Positions 27,011-38,427 are shown, counted from the stretch's first letter. The stretch is DNA of 64,000 nt from Microcebus murinus (GCF_040939455.1 NC_134108.1:84116001-84180000), one strand, 5' to 3'. The notes: a model not told the origin generated them from the sequence alone. A program made the numbers and translations.

Positions 27011-27654
27011 TCATATATCCTACCTCAAGGGCTTGGAGGCTTATCTTAGGGGAAATCAGGAGGATGCTCACAGGGCAACCATAGAAATCAAGTAGCATGG
27101 TGTCCTTCATGTGTGGAGTCCTCGGCCACACAGTTTCGAATTATAAAGGAGACTCAGGAAATTTTAGAGGTCATCAGTCAGAGAAGAACAGAAAAATGGC
27201 ATTTATTCTTTTCTCCTCCTCCTAGTCAAATGAAAATATCTGTATGTACACACGAATATATGTGTATACAATATGAGCTCACAAATCACCAGCGACTAGA
27301 ATACCTCTAAACAAATTTGAAAAGGGTGATCCTTCTTAGTGGATAGAAGCCTGCAGGAGGATGCTTTTGTGGGTAGATGAATGAAGTCTTTTTGTAAAGA
27401 AGCAAATGTCCCTGTAGTCACATAGACATTGTGCCACAGTATATTTCAGGCAATTAGCCCCTCAGTGGGGTACTTTTATAAAGTGCATAGGTTGCATAAT
27501 CATAGGCAGACACACGGACACAAAAGTATGAAGATCGGTTTGTTATTTTAAGGACAATGATGTAATGGAAACTATAAAGACAGAAGAGAACAAGGTGGTA
27601 ATCTGTGAAGCCAGACATTATCTTAGTCCAGCTAATTTGTACTTGCACAGGAGC
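27011..27654. other. Unique sequence
   Basis: No feature recognised. Small open frames on both strands lack recognisable content. Confidence 0.5.
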
Positions 27655-28175
27655 AAATATCCAATAAAGGGATAATAATCAGAATATACAAAGAATTCAA
27701 GCATTTCAGAGAGAAAAAAAATCAAACAGCCCCATTAAAAAGGGAGCAAAGGACATGAACAGAAACTTTTCAAAAGAAGATAGACAAATGGCCTATAAAC
27801 ATAGGAAAAAATGCTCAATATCACTAATCATCAGAGAAATGCAATCAAAACCACAATGAGATATCATCTAACCAGGGGGACAATGGCTTTTATCAAAAAG
27901 TCCCAAAACTTTGATGCTGGCATGGATGCAGATAGAAAGGAACACTTATACAATGTTGGTGGGACTGCAAACTAGTACAACCTCTATGGAAAATACTATG
28001 GAGATTCCTCAATGAACTGAAAGTAGAGCTGCCATTTGATCCAGCAATCCCACTACTGGTACTTACCCAAAGGAAAAAATGTCATTTTATCAAAAAGATA
28101 CCTATAGTAGAATGTTTACTGCAGCACAAATTTTTATCATTGATCAAAGTGGAACACCAAACTATAAAATGAAGG
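27655..28175 (+). mobile_element. LINE-1 ORF2 3' part, sense, without 3' end
   Basis: ORF2 C-terminal coding sequence is clear at 'atgaacagaaacttttcaaa' (27755), 'aatgcaatcaaaaccacaat' (27839) and 'gatccagcaatcccactact' (28038). It breaks off near 28175 before the 3' UTR. A plus-strand L1 3' end that starts slightly further along the L1 appears at 31340. Confidence 0.88.
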
Positions 28176-28871
28176 TCTCCAATGGAAATCTAACATTGAA
28201 AGGCATAAGGGAATACCACTGGCCATGTAACATGGGAAGAGCCTGTAGACAGATATGTAGGGAAGTTGGTAGGTTAGTGAAGAGCACGGCAAAGTAAGTA
28301 GAATGACAGAATATGATGCACTCCGGGACTGTGACAATGTCTGAAATGTCCACCCCCATATATTGAATGAGGGTTATAACATTTCTTAGCCTAGAAATTT
28401 GCTTCAGAGTAGATTTGTGGATAAATGAATTATGAGATAATTTTTTACTTTCAAAGATGATATTAAAAATAAAGAATCAAAGAGGAATATTAAGAAATGA
28501 TGGCATCTCCAAATCACCAAGAAAGATATATGTATCCCCCAATCTTTCAGTAGAAAAGAAGCTATAGTTACATTATTTCAATTTGCTATATGCAATTCAA
28601 AGCATATTTATTTATCTTGCCAATCAACTATTCAGTAGGATTATGTGGTAATTAATTTATATTCTCTTACGACATATGAAGTGACAGTTAAGAGGTGTGT
28701 TTCAGAAATATATTGGGTGATACTTTAAGGATCTATTGTGAGATTAAATACTTAGAGTGGAAGAATTTTTCTGGTTCTTTTTAGTACATGTTTATTTATA
28801 AAACATAGAATGAAGCTAGGCCCATGTAGGTCTATCTTTGTGCACTTAAAAAATATTTGAAATTATTTTCA
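28176..28871. other. Unique sequence
   Basis: No feature recognised. Three overlapping small open frames near 28079-28359 straddle the L1 border and are incidental. Confidence 0.5.
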
Positions 28872-28987
28872 TGAGATTATTTCATAAAATTCTCCCTAAG
28901 ACTGATATATTCATAAAGAGATAACATAGGTAGAAAATGAAATAACATGGTAAACAGAAAAGAGGATTACATTCAATGTGCAGGTAA
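28872..28987 (+). repeat. Diverged 115-bp repeat, copy A
   Basis: This stretch aligns without gaps over about 115 bp to copy B at 30610-30725. Shared blocks include ATTATTTCATAA, TTCTCCCT, AGACTGATATATT and the end GTAAGCC. I count roughly 25 differences, about 78% identity. The family is unknown. Confidence 0.6.
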
Positions 28988-29516
28988 GCCTTATTTTATT
29001 TTGAGAATCATTCTCACAAGTGGTATTTCTTGACATCACTATTATTCCATTCTTCTCAGCTCAAACATTGGGATTAATGTTATTCTTGTTTTATTTTCCT
29101 TTTCTGTTTGCTCTTTTCCTATTTCCCATTTCTTCCACCTCTCAGCTTTAACCAGTTCAATTATTTTACCCAGATTATTTTGCTTCTAATCATACATTTT
29201 CACTACCACTACCACAATTCATGTTTTTATTACTGTATGATTAGATAATTATTTAACTCTAGCTGGTCCACACACTGCCAGATTCTCTTCTCTTCTAAAT
29301 ATGGCTGTCAGATTACCTTTTCAGACTTATCTCCCATTGCTTTTTTTCTTAATTTATTGGTAAATTGGAACTGAATGAATTAAAAATAAGCTTTTTAATG
29401 TTTTTTTTTAAATGGTAATAAACAAAGCTTAGGTACCTAAAATAGATAAAGTGATCATGAAAAATGTTTATCTTGAAGGTGGTCTAAAAGAAATAATACA
29501 TTTATGACACAAAATT
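28988..29516. other. Unique sequence
   Basis: Nothing recognised with confidence; about 29270-29345 could be an old L2 piece. Confidence 0.4.
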
Positions 29517-29824
29517 AAATTGACCCTTGAAAAATGTAGGGGTCATTCAGTCACTGTACACCAAACCTCCACCCTGTCAAAAATCCACATATAATTTTGA
29601 CTCCTCCAAAATTTATCTACTAACAGCCTGCTATTGACCAGAGCCTTACTGATAACTTAAGCAGTTGATTAACATACATTTGTATATATTTTATACTTGT
29701 ATTGCTATGATAAAATGAGCTACAGAAAAAATTATTAAGAAAATCATAAGGAAGAGGAAATATATTTACTATTCATTGAGCAGAGTGGATTATCATGAAG
29801 GTCTTCATCTTCCTCATCTTCATG

Positions 29825-30106
29825 TTAAGTAGGCTGAGGAGGAAGAAAGAGAGTGTTTGGTTTTGCTGTCTCAGGGGTGGCAGAGGTTGAAGAAGTAGAG
29901 GAGGTGAAAGAGGAAGCAGGAGAAGCAGGTACACTTGGTGTCACTTTACAGAAATACATTGTAGTTTCTGTCTGAATTTTTTGCTTTTTCATTTCTCTAA
30001 AAATGTTTCTGTACAGTACCAATCTTTGTTTTCCAGTGTTTGCTTTAGTTTCAGTGCCTGTACCATAGAAAGGTCCATGCTGTAAAAAAAAAAAAAAAAA
30101 TGTCAA
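29825..30106 (-). pseudogene. Tigger transposase C-terminal remnant
   Basis: A 93-codon open frame is the tail of a pogo-like (Tigger) transposase, a DDE enzyme that cuts and pastes its own element. Only the low-complexity C-terminus after the catalytic core survives; it is rich in Ser, Thr and Pro (SSFTSSTSSTSATPETAKP) and ends in PPQPT. The first residues (MTFFFFFLQ) come from the A-run at 30080-30096 and are not original. It lacks the DNA-binding and catalytic domains and is non-functional. Confidence 0.65.
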
Positions 30107-30601
30107 AAACAGTCTGGCATAATCAGAAGCCTGCTGCCAGATTGTCTAATGTTAATTTGTTTTCTGGCGCGGTTTCCTGTATGTCTTCTTCCTCATTATC
30201 TGGAACTGGTTCAGAAGCACTCATCTCCATCTAGTTGTCTTCTGTTGATTCTCCTACTGTGAATCTTGAATTTCTCTTGAATTTCTCCAAGATCCATATC
30301 TTGAAACATTTCACACCCTTTCATCTTTTTTTGCCATACCCACAATCTCTTTCATGACTTCCTTGATTAACTATGTTATAAATACTATGAAGTCATACTT
30401 TATGGTAATAAATGATAAAATAGACTAGTATTTACATATATTTTATGCATTCATGACATACCTAATGTTTTCTTATTTTTTTCTGTACTTCTAGGCTATA
30501 CAGTTTTTCTGTTTCTTTCAAATTGTCACAAATCTCAAAAAATTTTTAATTTTTAATATATTTATTGAAAAAAACTCACATGTAAGTGGACCTATGCAGT
30601 G

Positions 30602-30725
30602 GGACCATAAAATTATTTCATAAGGTTCTCCCTGAGACTGATATATTTATTGAGAGCTAATATAGGTATAAAATAAAAGAATAAGAAAAGTTGAAAACAG
30701 TATTACATTCTATGTCCATGTAAGC
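30602..30725 (+). repeat. Diverged 115-bp repeat, copy B, inside Tigger2 terminus
   Basis: See copy A at 28872-28987. This copy interrupts the right terminal repeat of the Tigger2-like element between 'tatgcagt' and 'agtgttattcaaggg'. The flanking AGT/GT overlap is too short to call a target duplication. Confidence 0.55.
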
Positions 30726-30886
30726 CAGTGTTATTCAAGGGTCAACTGTATTTCAATGTTTAAATAAGTTTTATAAATCTTAAAGCTTATCTTTACATCG
30801 TCTTTCCATTACCTTTATGAGATATTTGATAAACTCTTCTAAATTTTTACACTAGCTTAACACTTATTTATGAGAACTGAGATTTA

Positions 30887-31215
30887 TATGTGTATATATA
30901 TTTATTTATTTACTTATTATTTATTTTTTATTTTTAGAGATAGAGTCTGGCTTTGTTGCTCCAGGTAGAGTGCAGTCGCATCATCATAGCTCACTGCAAC
31001 ATCAAACTCCTGGGCTTAAGCGATCCTCTTGCCTCAGCCTTCCAAGTATATGGGACTACAGGTGCATGCCACTGTGCCAGACTAATTTTTCTATTTTTAG
31101 TAGAAACTGGGTCTCACTCTTGCTCAGGCTGGTCTTAAACACCTGACCTCAAGCAATGCTCCCTCCTCTGCCTCCCACAGTGCTAGGATTACAGGTATGA
31201 GCCACCATGCTCAGC
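30887..31215 (-). mobile_element. Alu, antisense, with 16-bp TSD
   Basis: A long TA/TTTA-rich tail (about 30887-30930) is followed by antisense Alu: 'tcatagctcactgcaacatc' (30983), 'tttagtagaaactgggtctc' (31096), and the end CACCATGCTCAGC. The perfect duplication TGAGAACTGAGATTTA flanks it at 30871-30886 and 31216-31231. Confidence 0.9.
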
Positions 31216-31339
31216 TGAGAACTGAGATTTAACTTTATTTCTGGAGTAAATACTTTAAGAAGCTGTGAGCAATCTACGTAGGTGTACATTGAAAGACTAT
31301 TTTTATAATTTTATAAAAATAATGTGAAAGAGATTCATA
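31216..31339. other. Short unique gap
   Basis: Nothing recognised beyond the Alu target duplication copy. Confidence 0.4.
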
Positions 31340-31722
31340 CACGGACACACACACATGCACACCATGGAGTGCTATTCATTCAAAAAAAAAAGAATGAAAT
31401 AATGTGTTTTGTAGAAACTTGAATAGAACTGATGACCATTATCCTAAGTGAAGTAATTCAGGAATGAAAAACCGAATACCATATGTTGTCACTTATTAGT
31501 TGGAGATAAGCTATGGCAATGCATGGTCATTCAGAGTGGTATAATGAACATTGGAGACTCAAAAGAGGGGAATGCAAAAGGAAGGGTGAGAGACAAAAAA
31601 TTATCTATTGAGTACAATGTACACTATTTGGGGGATGGTTCACTAAAAGTCCAGACTTCACCACTATGCAACATAGCCATGTAACAAAACTCAACTTGTA
31701 TCCCCTAAATCTACTGAAATAA
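31340..31722 (+). mobile_element. LINE-1 3' end, sense, 5'-truncated
   Basis: End of ORF2 and 3' UTR: GGAGTGCTATTCATTC (31364), 'cattatcctaagtgaagtaa' (31437), the AGGGTGAGAGACAAAAAATTA block (31584), 'gtccagacttcaccactatg' (31650) and a terminal AATAAAA. In L1 coordinates it begins shortly after the place where the copy at 27655-28175 stops. Target duplications were not found. Confidence 0.85.
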
Positions 31723-31762
31723 AAGCAGTCCCAGATCTCCAAAATATTTTCCAATATATGTG

Positions 31763-31829
31763 TTGAAAAAAATTCTAGCATATAAGTAGACCCACGCAGT
31801 TTAAACTTATGTTGTTCAAAGGTTAATTG
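31763..31829 (+). mobile_element. Tigger2-like terminal fragment
   Basis: The stretch from 'gaaaaaaattctagcatata' to 'ggttaattg' parallels the right end of the Tigger2-type element (compare 30570-30601 plus 30726-30748), but without the insertion found there. Only the terminus is preserved. Confidence 0.55.
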
Positions 31830-31849
31830 TGTATCAATTTTAAATAAGA

Positions 31850-32490
31850 TTATATATAGAGAGACAGATAGATAGTGAGATATATATATAAAAGAGATTG
31901 TAAAAATTGGCTCATTGGGAAAACTCACAAGCTGGAGATGATCGGCATTTAGGATTATCTGATTTTTACCTTACTTCTTTGGTGGAAGAAATTAGTTTTG
32001 TTACACTGTAAGAATTCAGTCTATATAACTCTTAGCTGCAAGCTGGAGAACCAGGAAAGCTGGTGGTGTCATTCAGTCTGAATCCCGAGCCCTGTGAACC
32101 AGGAGAGCCAGTGGCATTTTCCCCATTCTCAGACCAAAGGCCTAAGAACCACAGGGGTTAGAGGGGGTGGTGGAAGTGCTGATGTTAGTCCTGGAGTTAA
32201 AGGTCAGAAAATTTGGGGCTCTGAGAGCAAAAGAAGATGGATGCCCCAACTTAAGAGGAGAGAAAATTTGCCCTTCCTCTACCTTTTGGTTCTATTTGAT
32301 CTCAACAGATTGAATGATGCCTTCTCACATTGGTGAGAGCAGATCTTTTCTCAGTCTACAGAATCAAATGCTAATCTCTTCCAAAAACATTCTCATAAAC
32401 ACACCCAATAATAATGTTTTAACAATTGTCTGGGCATTTTTTAACCCAATCCAGTTGACTCAGAAAATTAACCATCACAAGCAGTATTTA
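31850..32490 (+). mobile_element. Unclassified mammalian interspersed repeat
   Basis: The texture and wording match a common old mammalian repeat whose name I cannot give with certainty. Landmarks are 'tggctcattgggaaaactca' (31909), 'caggaaagctggtggtgtca' (32051), 'ctaatctcttccaaaaacat' (32371), and AAAATTAACCATCACAAGC at the end (32465). It is interrupted at 31939-32038 by a separate 100-bp element. Two overlapping small open frames (32094-32565) are not genes. Confidence 0.45.
31939..32038 (+). mobile_element. Unclassified 100-bp insertion with 11-bp direct repeats
   Basis: A 100-bp block splits the surrounding repeat and is bounded by CAAGCTGGAGA at 31928-31938 and 32039-32049, as expected for a target-site duplication. 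Its core (about 31965-32020: ACTTCTTTGGTGGAAGAAAT, TTAGTTTTGTTACACTG, CAGTCTATATAA) is found again at 37768-37862, outside that host repeat. It has no poly(A) and no open frame. The family is unknown, and the strand is given only relative to the second copy. Confidence 0.5.
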
Positions 32491-33259
32491 ATTTTAGACC
32501 TATTGAAAAAAGTTTATTTCAGAGACTGTAAGAAGTCCAACAAAGAAGTATACAGTATTTCGTAGTATTATACATTTTCTAAAAACTGAATTAACCCATT
32601 TTAATAATCAATTAAATGCTATGTTACAAACCCAATTCATGATATTTTTTATAATTTACTATTTTTTTCCCATGAGGTCAGCCAATTAGGTTTCAGGCTA
32701 TTTTCCAGATTTATTTCCTTTTCTCAATGTTTCATTAACAAATTTTGGTCAAAATAGAAAGGATAAAAGAACAGGGAAAACCTTTTAGGCATTGAATTAT
32801 TTAAAACTAATTTCACTACATTATGCTCTTGGTATAACCATTTAACATAACTACAAGACACTAAGCATTTCAGTGAAGCAGTAGATGATGAAGAAAGATT
32901 TTGACACAAAACCCCTACCCAAGCAATCACCAAAGCTTCACTTTTACCTTATTTGGTCAACCTGGATGAAATTGCCTTCCCTTCCGTTGAGTTCCATCTT
33001 TGAGTAATCTTTTCCACTGAGAAGTCAGAGTTGAAAGGCTAATATAGCTAGGTTTACAAGTCATTTCTTCCCAAATTGATTCTCAAGACAAAAGTATCAA
33101 CAAAATCCCTCTAGAATATGTAGCAAAGAATACAGAAATAAATGAAATAATTTTTCAAAGTTAAAAAGTTGTTACTTCTTTCTACGATTGTTTTATTAAT
33201 ATTGTTAGTTTTCATTAAAAATCACTGGAAGAATAAGCCATCTGCATTGTGGTTTCCTC
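32491..33259. other. AT-rich unique sequence
   Basis: No gene or repeat recognised. Confidence 0.55.
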
Positions 33260-33276
33260 CATTGTTCTATTTTTTT

Positions 33277-33723
33277 TTTCAGCATATTATGAGGGTAGAA
33301 ATATTTAGGTTACCTATATTACCTTTGCCCCACCCAAGTCAGAGCTTCCAGCAGATGCTGCACACCTCACCCATTACGTGTGAATATACCTATCCCCTCT
33401 TCCCCCCTCCCACCTGCCCCACACCCGATGAATATTACTATATGTGCACTTAATTGTTGATTAGTTAATACCAATTTGATGGTGAGTACATGTGGTGCTT
33501 GTTTTCCATTTTTGTGATACTTCACTTAGTAGAATGAGTTCCAACTCTACCCAGGATAACATAAGAGGTGCTATATCACCATTGTTTTTTGTGGCTAAGA
33601 AGAACTCCATGGTATACATTTACCATATTTTATGAATGCACTCATGTATTGATGGACACTTGGGTTGTTTCCACATCTTTGCAATTGTAAATTGTGCTGC
33701 TATAAACATTCTAGTTCAGATTT
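33277..33723 (-). mobile_element. Short LINE-1 3' UTR insertion, antisense, with TSD
   Basis: This is a 5'-truncated L1 copy with the same 3' end as the L1 at 15484, as shown by 'catattatgagggtagaaat' (33283), 'tatacctatcccctcttccc' (33385) and 'actccatggtatacatttac' (33604). The duplication CATTGTTCTATTTTTT lies at 33260-33275 and 33724-33739, so the 447-bp insertion is complete. Confidence 0.88.
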
Positions 33724-33768
33724 CATTGTTCTATTTTTTAAAAAAATTTATCCATTAAGAAATTTGTA

Positions 33769-34068
<300 letters not shown>

Positions 34069-34390
34069 TTTATTTATTTATTTATTTTGAGACAGGGTCT
34101 TGCTCTGTTGCCCGGGCTAGAGTACTGTGGCATCAGCCTAGCTCACAATGGCCTCAAACTCCTGGGCTCAAGGGATCGTCCTGCCTCATCCTCCGAAGTA
34201 GCTGGGACGGTAGGCATGCGTGACCACACCCAGCTAATTTTTTCTATTACCTGGTTAATTTATTTCTATTTTTAGTAGAGATGGGGTCTTGCTCTTGCTG
34301 AGGCTGGTCTCTAACTCCTGACCACAAGCAATCCTTTCGCCTTAGCCTCCCAGAGTGCTAGGATTACAGGCATGAGCCATCATGCCCAGC
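34069..34390 (-). mobile_element. Alu, antisense (right half of the inverted pair)
   Basis: A (TTTA)n tail at 34069-34088 is followed by antisense Alu arms ending CATGCCCAGC. The spacer 'ctggttaatttatttctatt' (34251) resembles the strepsirrhine-type linker. It joins the sense Alu tail to tail with no unique DNA between, so the pair can fold into a hairpin several hundred bases long. Confidence 0.92.
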
Positions 34391-35894
34391 CTCAATTTTT
34401 AAAAAGTGTTCTCATTTTACGCAATTATTTTTTCTGAATTATAATGTGAACCTAGAAAAAAACCATATATCTCTAATTTTACTCTACTGTGAGTTAGAAG
34501 AAACTAAATATATGAAGTTGTGATAGAAGCAGACAAAGGAGAAAAATCTTGGTTAAGAGTGATGTCTTAGAAATATTAGAAATAGGCCGAAAAAAGGAAT
34601 TGAGATGAAGCATATGTTCAGAAGATAGAATATTTACATCATATTTTACTAAGTTAGAATAAAGGCTTGGAGAAAAGGGAAAAATCATTGCAATACTTTC
34701 AATATATTGTGAATTTTTCTAACATACCATTGATAACATTTGACAAAATGCCAAAAAAGTTAGCATTCTGGCAAATCACTTTTTGATCAATCCCACAAAT
34801 GTATGCTGGACCGTTTGCACCATCTGCTGTGTAAGCTTCCGTCGAAAGAAGGACAATAGACACTTTTGGATATCCGTGTTAAAATGCAGTTCTAGGGGAT
34901 ATACTATGTCAAAGAGAAAGGAACCAAAACAAATAGAGTGAAAAGAAGGTTAATGGTTCAGAACAGGACAGAAAAAATAAATAAATAAATAAAATGAAAG
35001 CTGAATTTTTTTATCATACATTGTCTTCAATGTGTTTGGAAGCATTTATGCAGAAACCTGACATTCCTTACTAGTATCAAGTATAATAAATCTTCATCAA
35101 ACTATTCTTAGGAATGCCTAATAGATTAAGAAACGTATTGTTGGTTCACATTCATTAATTAAACGTATCATGGGTATTGCCACATCGTAGGAAACGATAA
35201 CTGATAAATAAGTATTTTGTGTTAACTAATTTAAATATTTGTAGAAAACAGTTTATAATTATCGAACTGTTATTTTATAAAATATGTGCTATGTTCTCTA
35301 AACACAGACATTTTGTTATTGAGTTATTTATGGCATGAGTCCAAGGATGTTTTTAGATAACTGTGTAGTAATAATATTCTTGTTTTAAATGATTCTCTCC
35401 TAAGGAACTCAGGGCTCTTTCTTAGGACTGTGTCAATTTCTAGGACAGTAAGTCACACACATGTGCACACATCCCTCCTCCAGAAAGAAGAAGAGGAGGA
35501 CCCGTTGCTTTTTTTCTCAGGAAGGTGCTTTTTCTTTGACTACTTCTCAGCTGACCTCAGTATGAGACTGTGAAACTCATTTTCTGCAAGAGTTACAGCT
35601 CCCTAGGTAAGCTCATCAGCTCTTATCCTGGACTTATGAATTCCAATGTTCTCTCATGGAAACTGGAAATTAATTTCTTCAATTACATAGTTAGATTTTA
35701 TTAATTTAAGAAAACAAAGTAAATGTAGATTTCTTTGGCTGTATGAACACAAAAAGCATAAAACTATTATGATAATTTGGGTTAAAATACTCTTGTTTTC
35801 CTTTTATAGTTTTGTAGTTTTTATTTTAATTGTCCCTAAAGTACTTTCTATTTTTAACTCTGAATATTTTGTGCACACAAACATATACATAACT
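34391..35894. other. AT-rich unique sequence
   Basis: No gene or repeat recognised. An (AATA)n run lies at 34975-34993. Confidence 0.55.
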
Positions 35895-36345
35895 GTCATA
35901 AACAGTGGTAGTCCCCCCAAAGACATTTTCATATTCTAATTTCAAAGATCTGTGAATACCTTACGAGGCCAAAGGTGTGATTAAATTAAGGATTTTGAAA
36001 GATGGCAATTTTCTTGTTTTGTATATACAAGCCCTAAATCCAATGACAAGTATCTTTATAATAGTGAAGCAGAAGGAGATTTAGTAGAGACACACAGAAG
36101 AGCGAATGATGTGACCACAAGGATAAAAATTGGAGTGATGTGTCCTTAGGTCTTGGAATGCTGACAACCACCAGAAGCTAAAAGGGGCAAGAAATGAATT
36201 TTTCCTTATATCACCCCCCAGTGAGAGTGTGGCTATGCCAGATTTCAGAATTCTAGTCTCCTAAATTGTCAGAGAATAAATTTCTATTGTTTTGAGTCAC
36301 CAAGTTCATGGTAATTTATCATAGCAGCCTCAGGAAAGCAAAACA
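35895..36345 (+). mobile_element. MLT1-type LTR (ERVL-MaLR), sense
   Basis: Typical elements are visible in order: GGTAGTCCCCCCAAAGAC (35907), 'gtgtgattaaattaaggatt' (35975), AAGAAATG...GAGACACACAGAAGAG (36085-36105), an AATAAATTTCTATTGTTTTGAG polyadenylation region (36275) and the end GGTAATTTATCATAGCAGCC. This is an old eutherian retroelement, heavily diverged. Confidence 0.75.
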
Positions 36346-36734
36346 GTACACTTGAAAAATGAAAAAAGACTGGAATTTTCATACATTTATAAATAGTTGT
36401 ACAAAGAATACAAAGATGCTTTTATTTTTCCAGTTCAACAATTAGTATTTAAAACTCACAAAATATTTACTGAACAGAGATAATGTACCAAGCTCTGTGA
36501 TGGCTATCACAAAGATAATAAATATGATTCATCCTCTTCAGGGTCACACAATTTAGTGACATGCTCCATCTACAAATAAAAGATAGCTAGAGCCAAACAT
36601 CAAAGTTTAATTTAAATAAGAAGCAGCAGAAATATAAGCAAATCCATTGCAATCAACTTCTAGATAATGTGGTATGATGGAAGAAGTATGACCTTTAAAT
36701 CTAAGCTCTTTTACCTATGACTGGCTGACTGTGG
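36346..36734. other. Unique sequence
   Basis: Nothing recognised. The A-run at 36738-36751 marks the edge of the next element. Confidence 0.5.
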
Positions 36735-36912
36735 ATAAAAAAAAAAAAAAGGAGGAGAATGGTGAAGGGTGTATACTTACATAATGTGTGTGGTGCACGC
36801 CACCTGGGGATTGGACATACTTGAATCTCTGGCACGTCGGGGGGAGGGAGCAATATATGTAACCCTAACGATATTTGTACCCCCATAATATGATGAAATA
36901 AAAGAGGGAAAA
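36735..36912 (+). mobile_element. LINE-1 3' UTR tail, sense
   Basis: The end of the strepsirrhine-type L1 3' UTR is clear in the ATGTGTGTGGTGCACGCCAC region (36783), 'gggattggacatacttgaat' (36808), 'gcaatatatgtaaccctaac' (36849) and 'atttgtacccccataatatg' (36872). It is severely 5'-truncated. No target duplication seen. Confidence 0.8.
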
Positions 36913-37384
36913 AAGGAATTTTGAGCCTCTGTATCCTTATCTCTAAAAAAAAATGACTGAAGTAGTTCCCAGTAACAGGTTTGGATAAGGAATAAATGGG
37001 TTAAGTTACATAAATCAAATATCTTTGTCTCAATACTGCTTTCATGAAACAGCAGATTGTTATAACTTTCATCTGCCAAACATTCTAAGGGTTGCTTTAT
37101 TTGGAAGTGGCCAACTCATATTTTATTCTTTTCAGAAGTTTCTCAGTTTTAACACTGAAAGTAACATGTCCAAGGAATCCTCTTAGTCCTAGACAACCTG
37201 CAACCGTTGGTTACCCTGTTTTCTTATGGCCACTAAAGCCCCGGCCCATGATGAATGATGTTTTTTGTATTCACATCTTTGTGGAGTCCTCGTTGAATCT
37301 GGTCCGTCTGTTGGCTTGATTCATTAATTCAATGATGAAATGGCCAGAGAAATAGTCGGGGGCTACTCAGCCTGAGTTTAGAAC
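36913..37384. other. Unique sequence
   Basis: No feature recognised. The right part may belong to the degraded LTR that follows. Confidence 0.4.
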
Positions 37385-37515
37385 CAGGCAAAATTTGCAT
37401 TTGTGTTCTCTGGAAATCCTGAGCTGCTCCAGTACTGTAAAAGGGAAAACTTTTGTGGTATTAGGCCACTAGTTTTATTGTAATTTATTAGAGCAGCAAC
37501 AGGAAACTAATGCAG
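37385..37515 (+). mobile_element. Degraded MLT1-like LTR 3' end
   Basis: The segment ends with the MLT1-type terminus: TATTAGGCCACTAG...TTATTAGAGCAGCAACAGGAAACTAATGCAG (in parts from 37459 to 37514). Sequence upstream is too diverged to define a start. Confidence 0.5.
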
Positions 37516-37767
37516 CAATGGTAGGAATGCAGACAGGTTGGTGACTACACCACTGGCAGCAGGGCCATAGTTGTTTTGCTATACCTGCTTAAAAGGATCT
37601 GAGGCAGGGCACACTAAGGACTCAATACTCTTGAATATTTTATTCAATGTCTTGGGAAGCTATGAATGAAAACTTGCTGGTGTGTGATGAAGAGCTTTGC
37701 TTTCTTAACTCAGCCTATGGCCAGGTTATTTATTTCTCATTCTGAAAGGCAAGCCACATATTGATAT
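37516..37767. other. Unique sequence
   Basis: Nothing recognised. Confidence 0.4.
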
Positions 37768-37862
37768 TTTAAATTTGTACCTCACTTCTTCGGTGTAAGA
37801 AATTAGTTTTGTTTCTCAGTGAAAAGTCAGTCTATATAAATTCCAGCTCATATAATCAGGAG
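37768..37862 (+). mobile_element. Second copy of the unclassified 100-bp element
   Basis: The blocks ACTTCTTCGGTGTAAGAAAT, TTAGTTTTGTTTCTCAGTG and CAGTCTATATAA follow in the same order and spacing as in the copy at 31939-32038. The flanks differ, so this is not a larger duplication. No target duplication recognised. Confidence 0.45.
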
Positions 37863-38427
37863 CTCAGATGTACGATTTCCGCAGTCTCTGACCGCCCGTT
37901 ACTTAACAGCGCTTGAAGAAGGTAGAGCACAGGCCTTTAAACTTAGTTCCAACTGCCTCACAAGATAGGCAAGTAGCCAGTTTCTCAGAAATGTCCTGGC
38001 TGAGTTCTGGCAGGGAATTTGCTTCACCTCTTGGGTTTCTTTAAGCTCAAGAAAGCTCTTGTGTTTTGGGTAAATAAGCGTAATTGGAGAAAAACATATA
38101 GTTTGATACAAAGAGAGCGGCTGCTTGTCAGGGAGACCTGCTTATCTAATGCAAAGGAGAGAATATAGATCCTTCTTCTTAATATGTTAATTGAAATGTA
38201 TTTAAAAATTATATTTGAAATGATGTTTAGATCCAGCTAGAGTAAAGATTATTTACAACATTTGCCAAGTTTTCTCTGCTATTAGACATTGAGCTAAGCT
38301 TGGACACATGCTGGGTCATGCCCGGGGATTTTCAAAAGACAGGAGCTAGTCTAAATAACAAATATATTTATATCCTCAAAAGTCCTTCCAAGTAGAAATA
38401 GAAGGAGTAGAGGATATTGGTTATATT
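37863..38427. other. Unique sequence
   Basis: No feature recognised. A 70-codon frame at 37899-38111 (minus strand) has no recognisable content. Confidence 0.45.

Larger units (their letters stand above)
29517..30748 (-). mobile_element. Tigger2-like DNA transposon carrying an insertion
   Basis: The left terminus (ATTGACCCTTGAAAAATG) and right terminus (TTCAAGGGTCAACTG) are the inverted repeats of a Tigger2-type element, with TA after the right end (30749-30750). On the minus strand, 29825-30106 still encodes the Tigger transposase C-terminal tail, with a Ser/Thr/Pro-rich region (PSVPASPASS, ATPETAKP). The right terminal repeat is split: it reads to 'gtggacctatgcagt' (30587-30601), is interrupted by about 125 bp (copy B of the 115-bp repeat), and resumes at 30726. 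It is internally deleted and dead. Confidence 0.75.
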
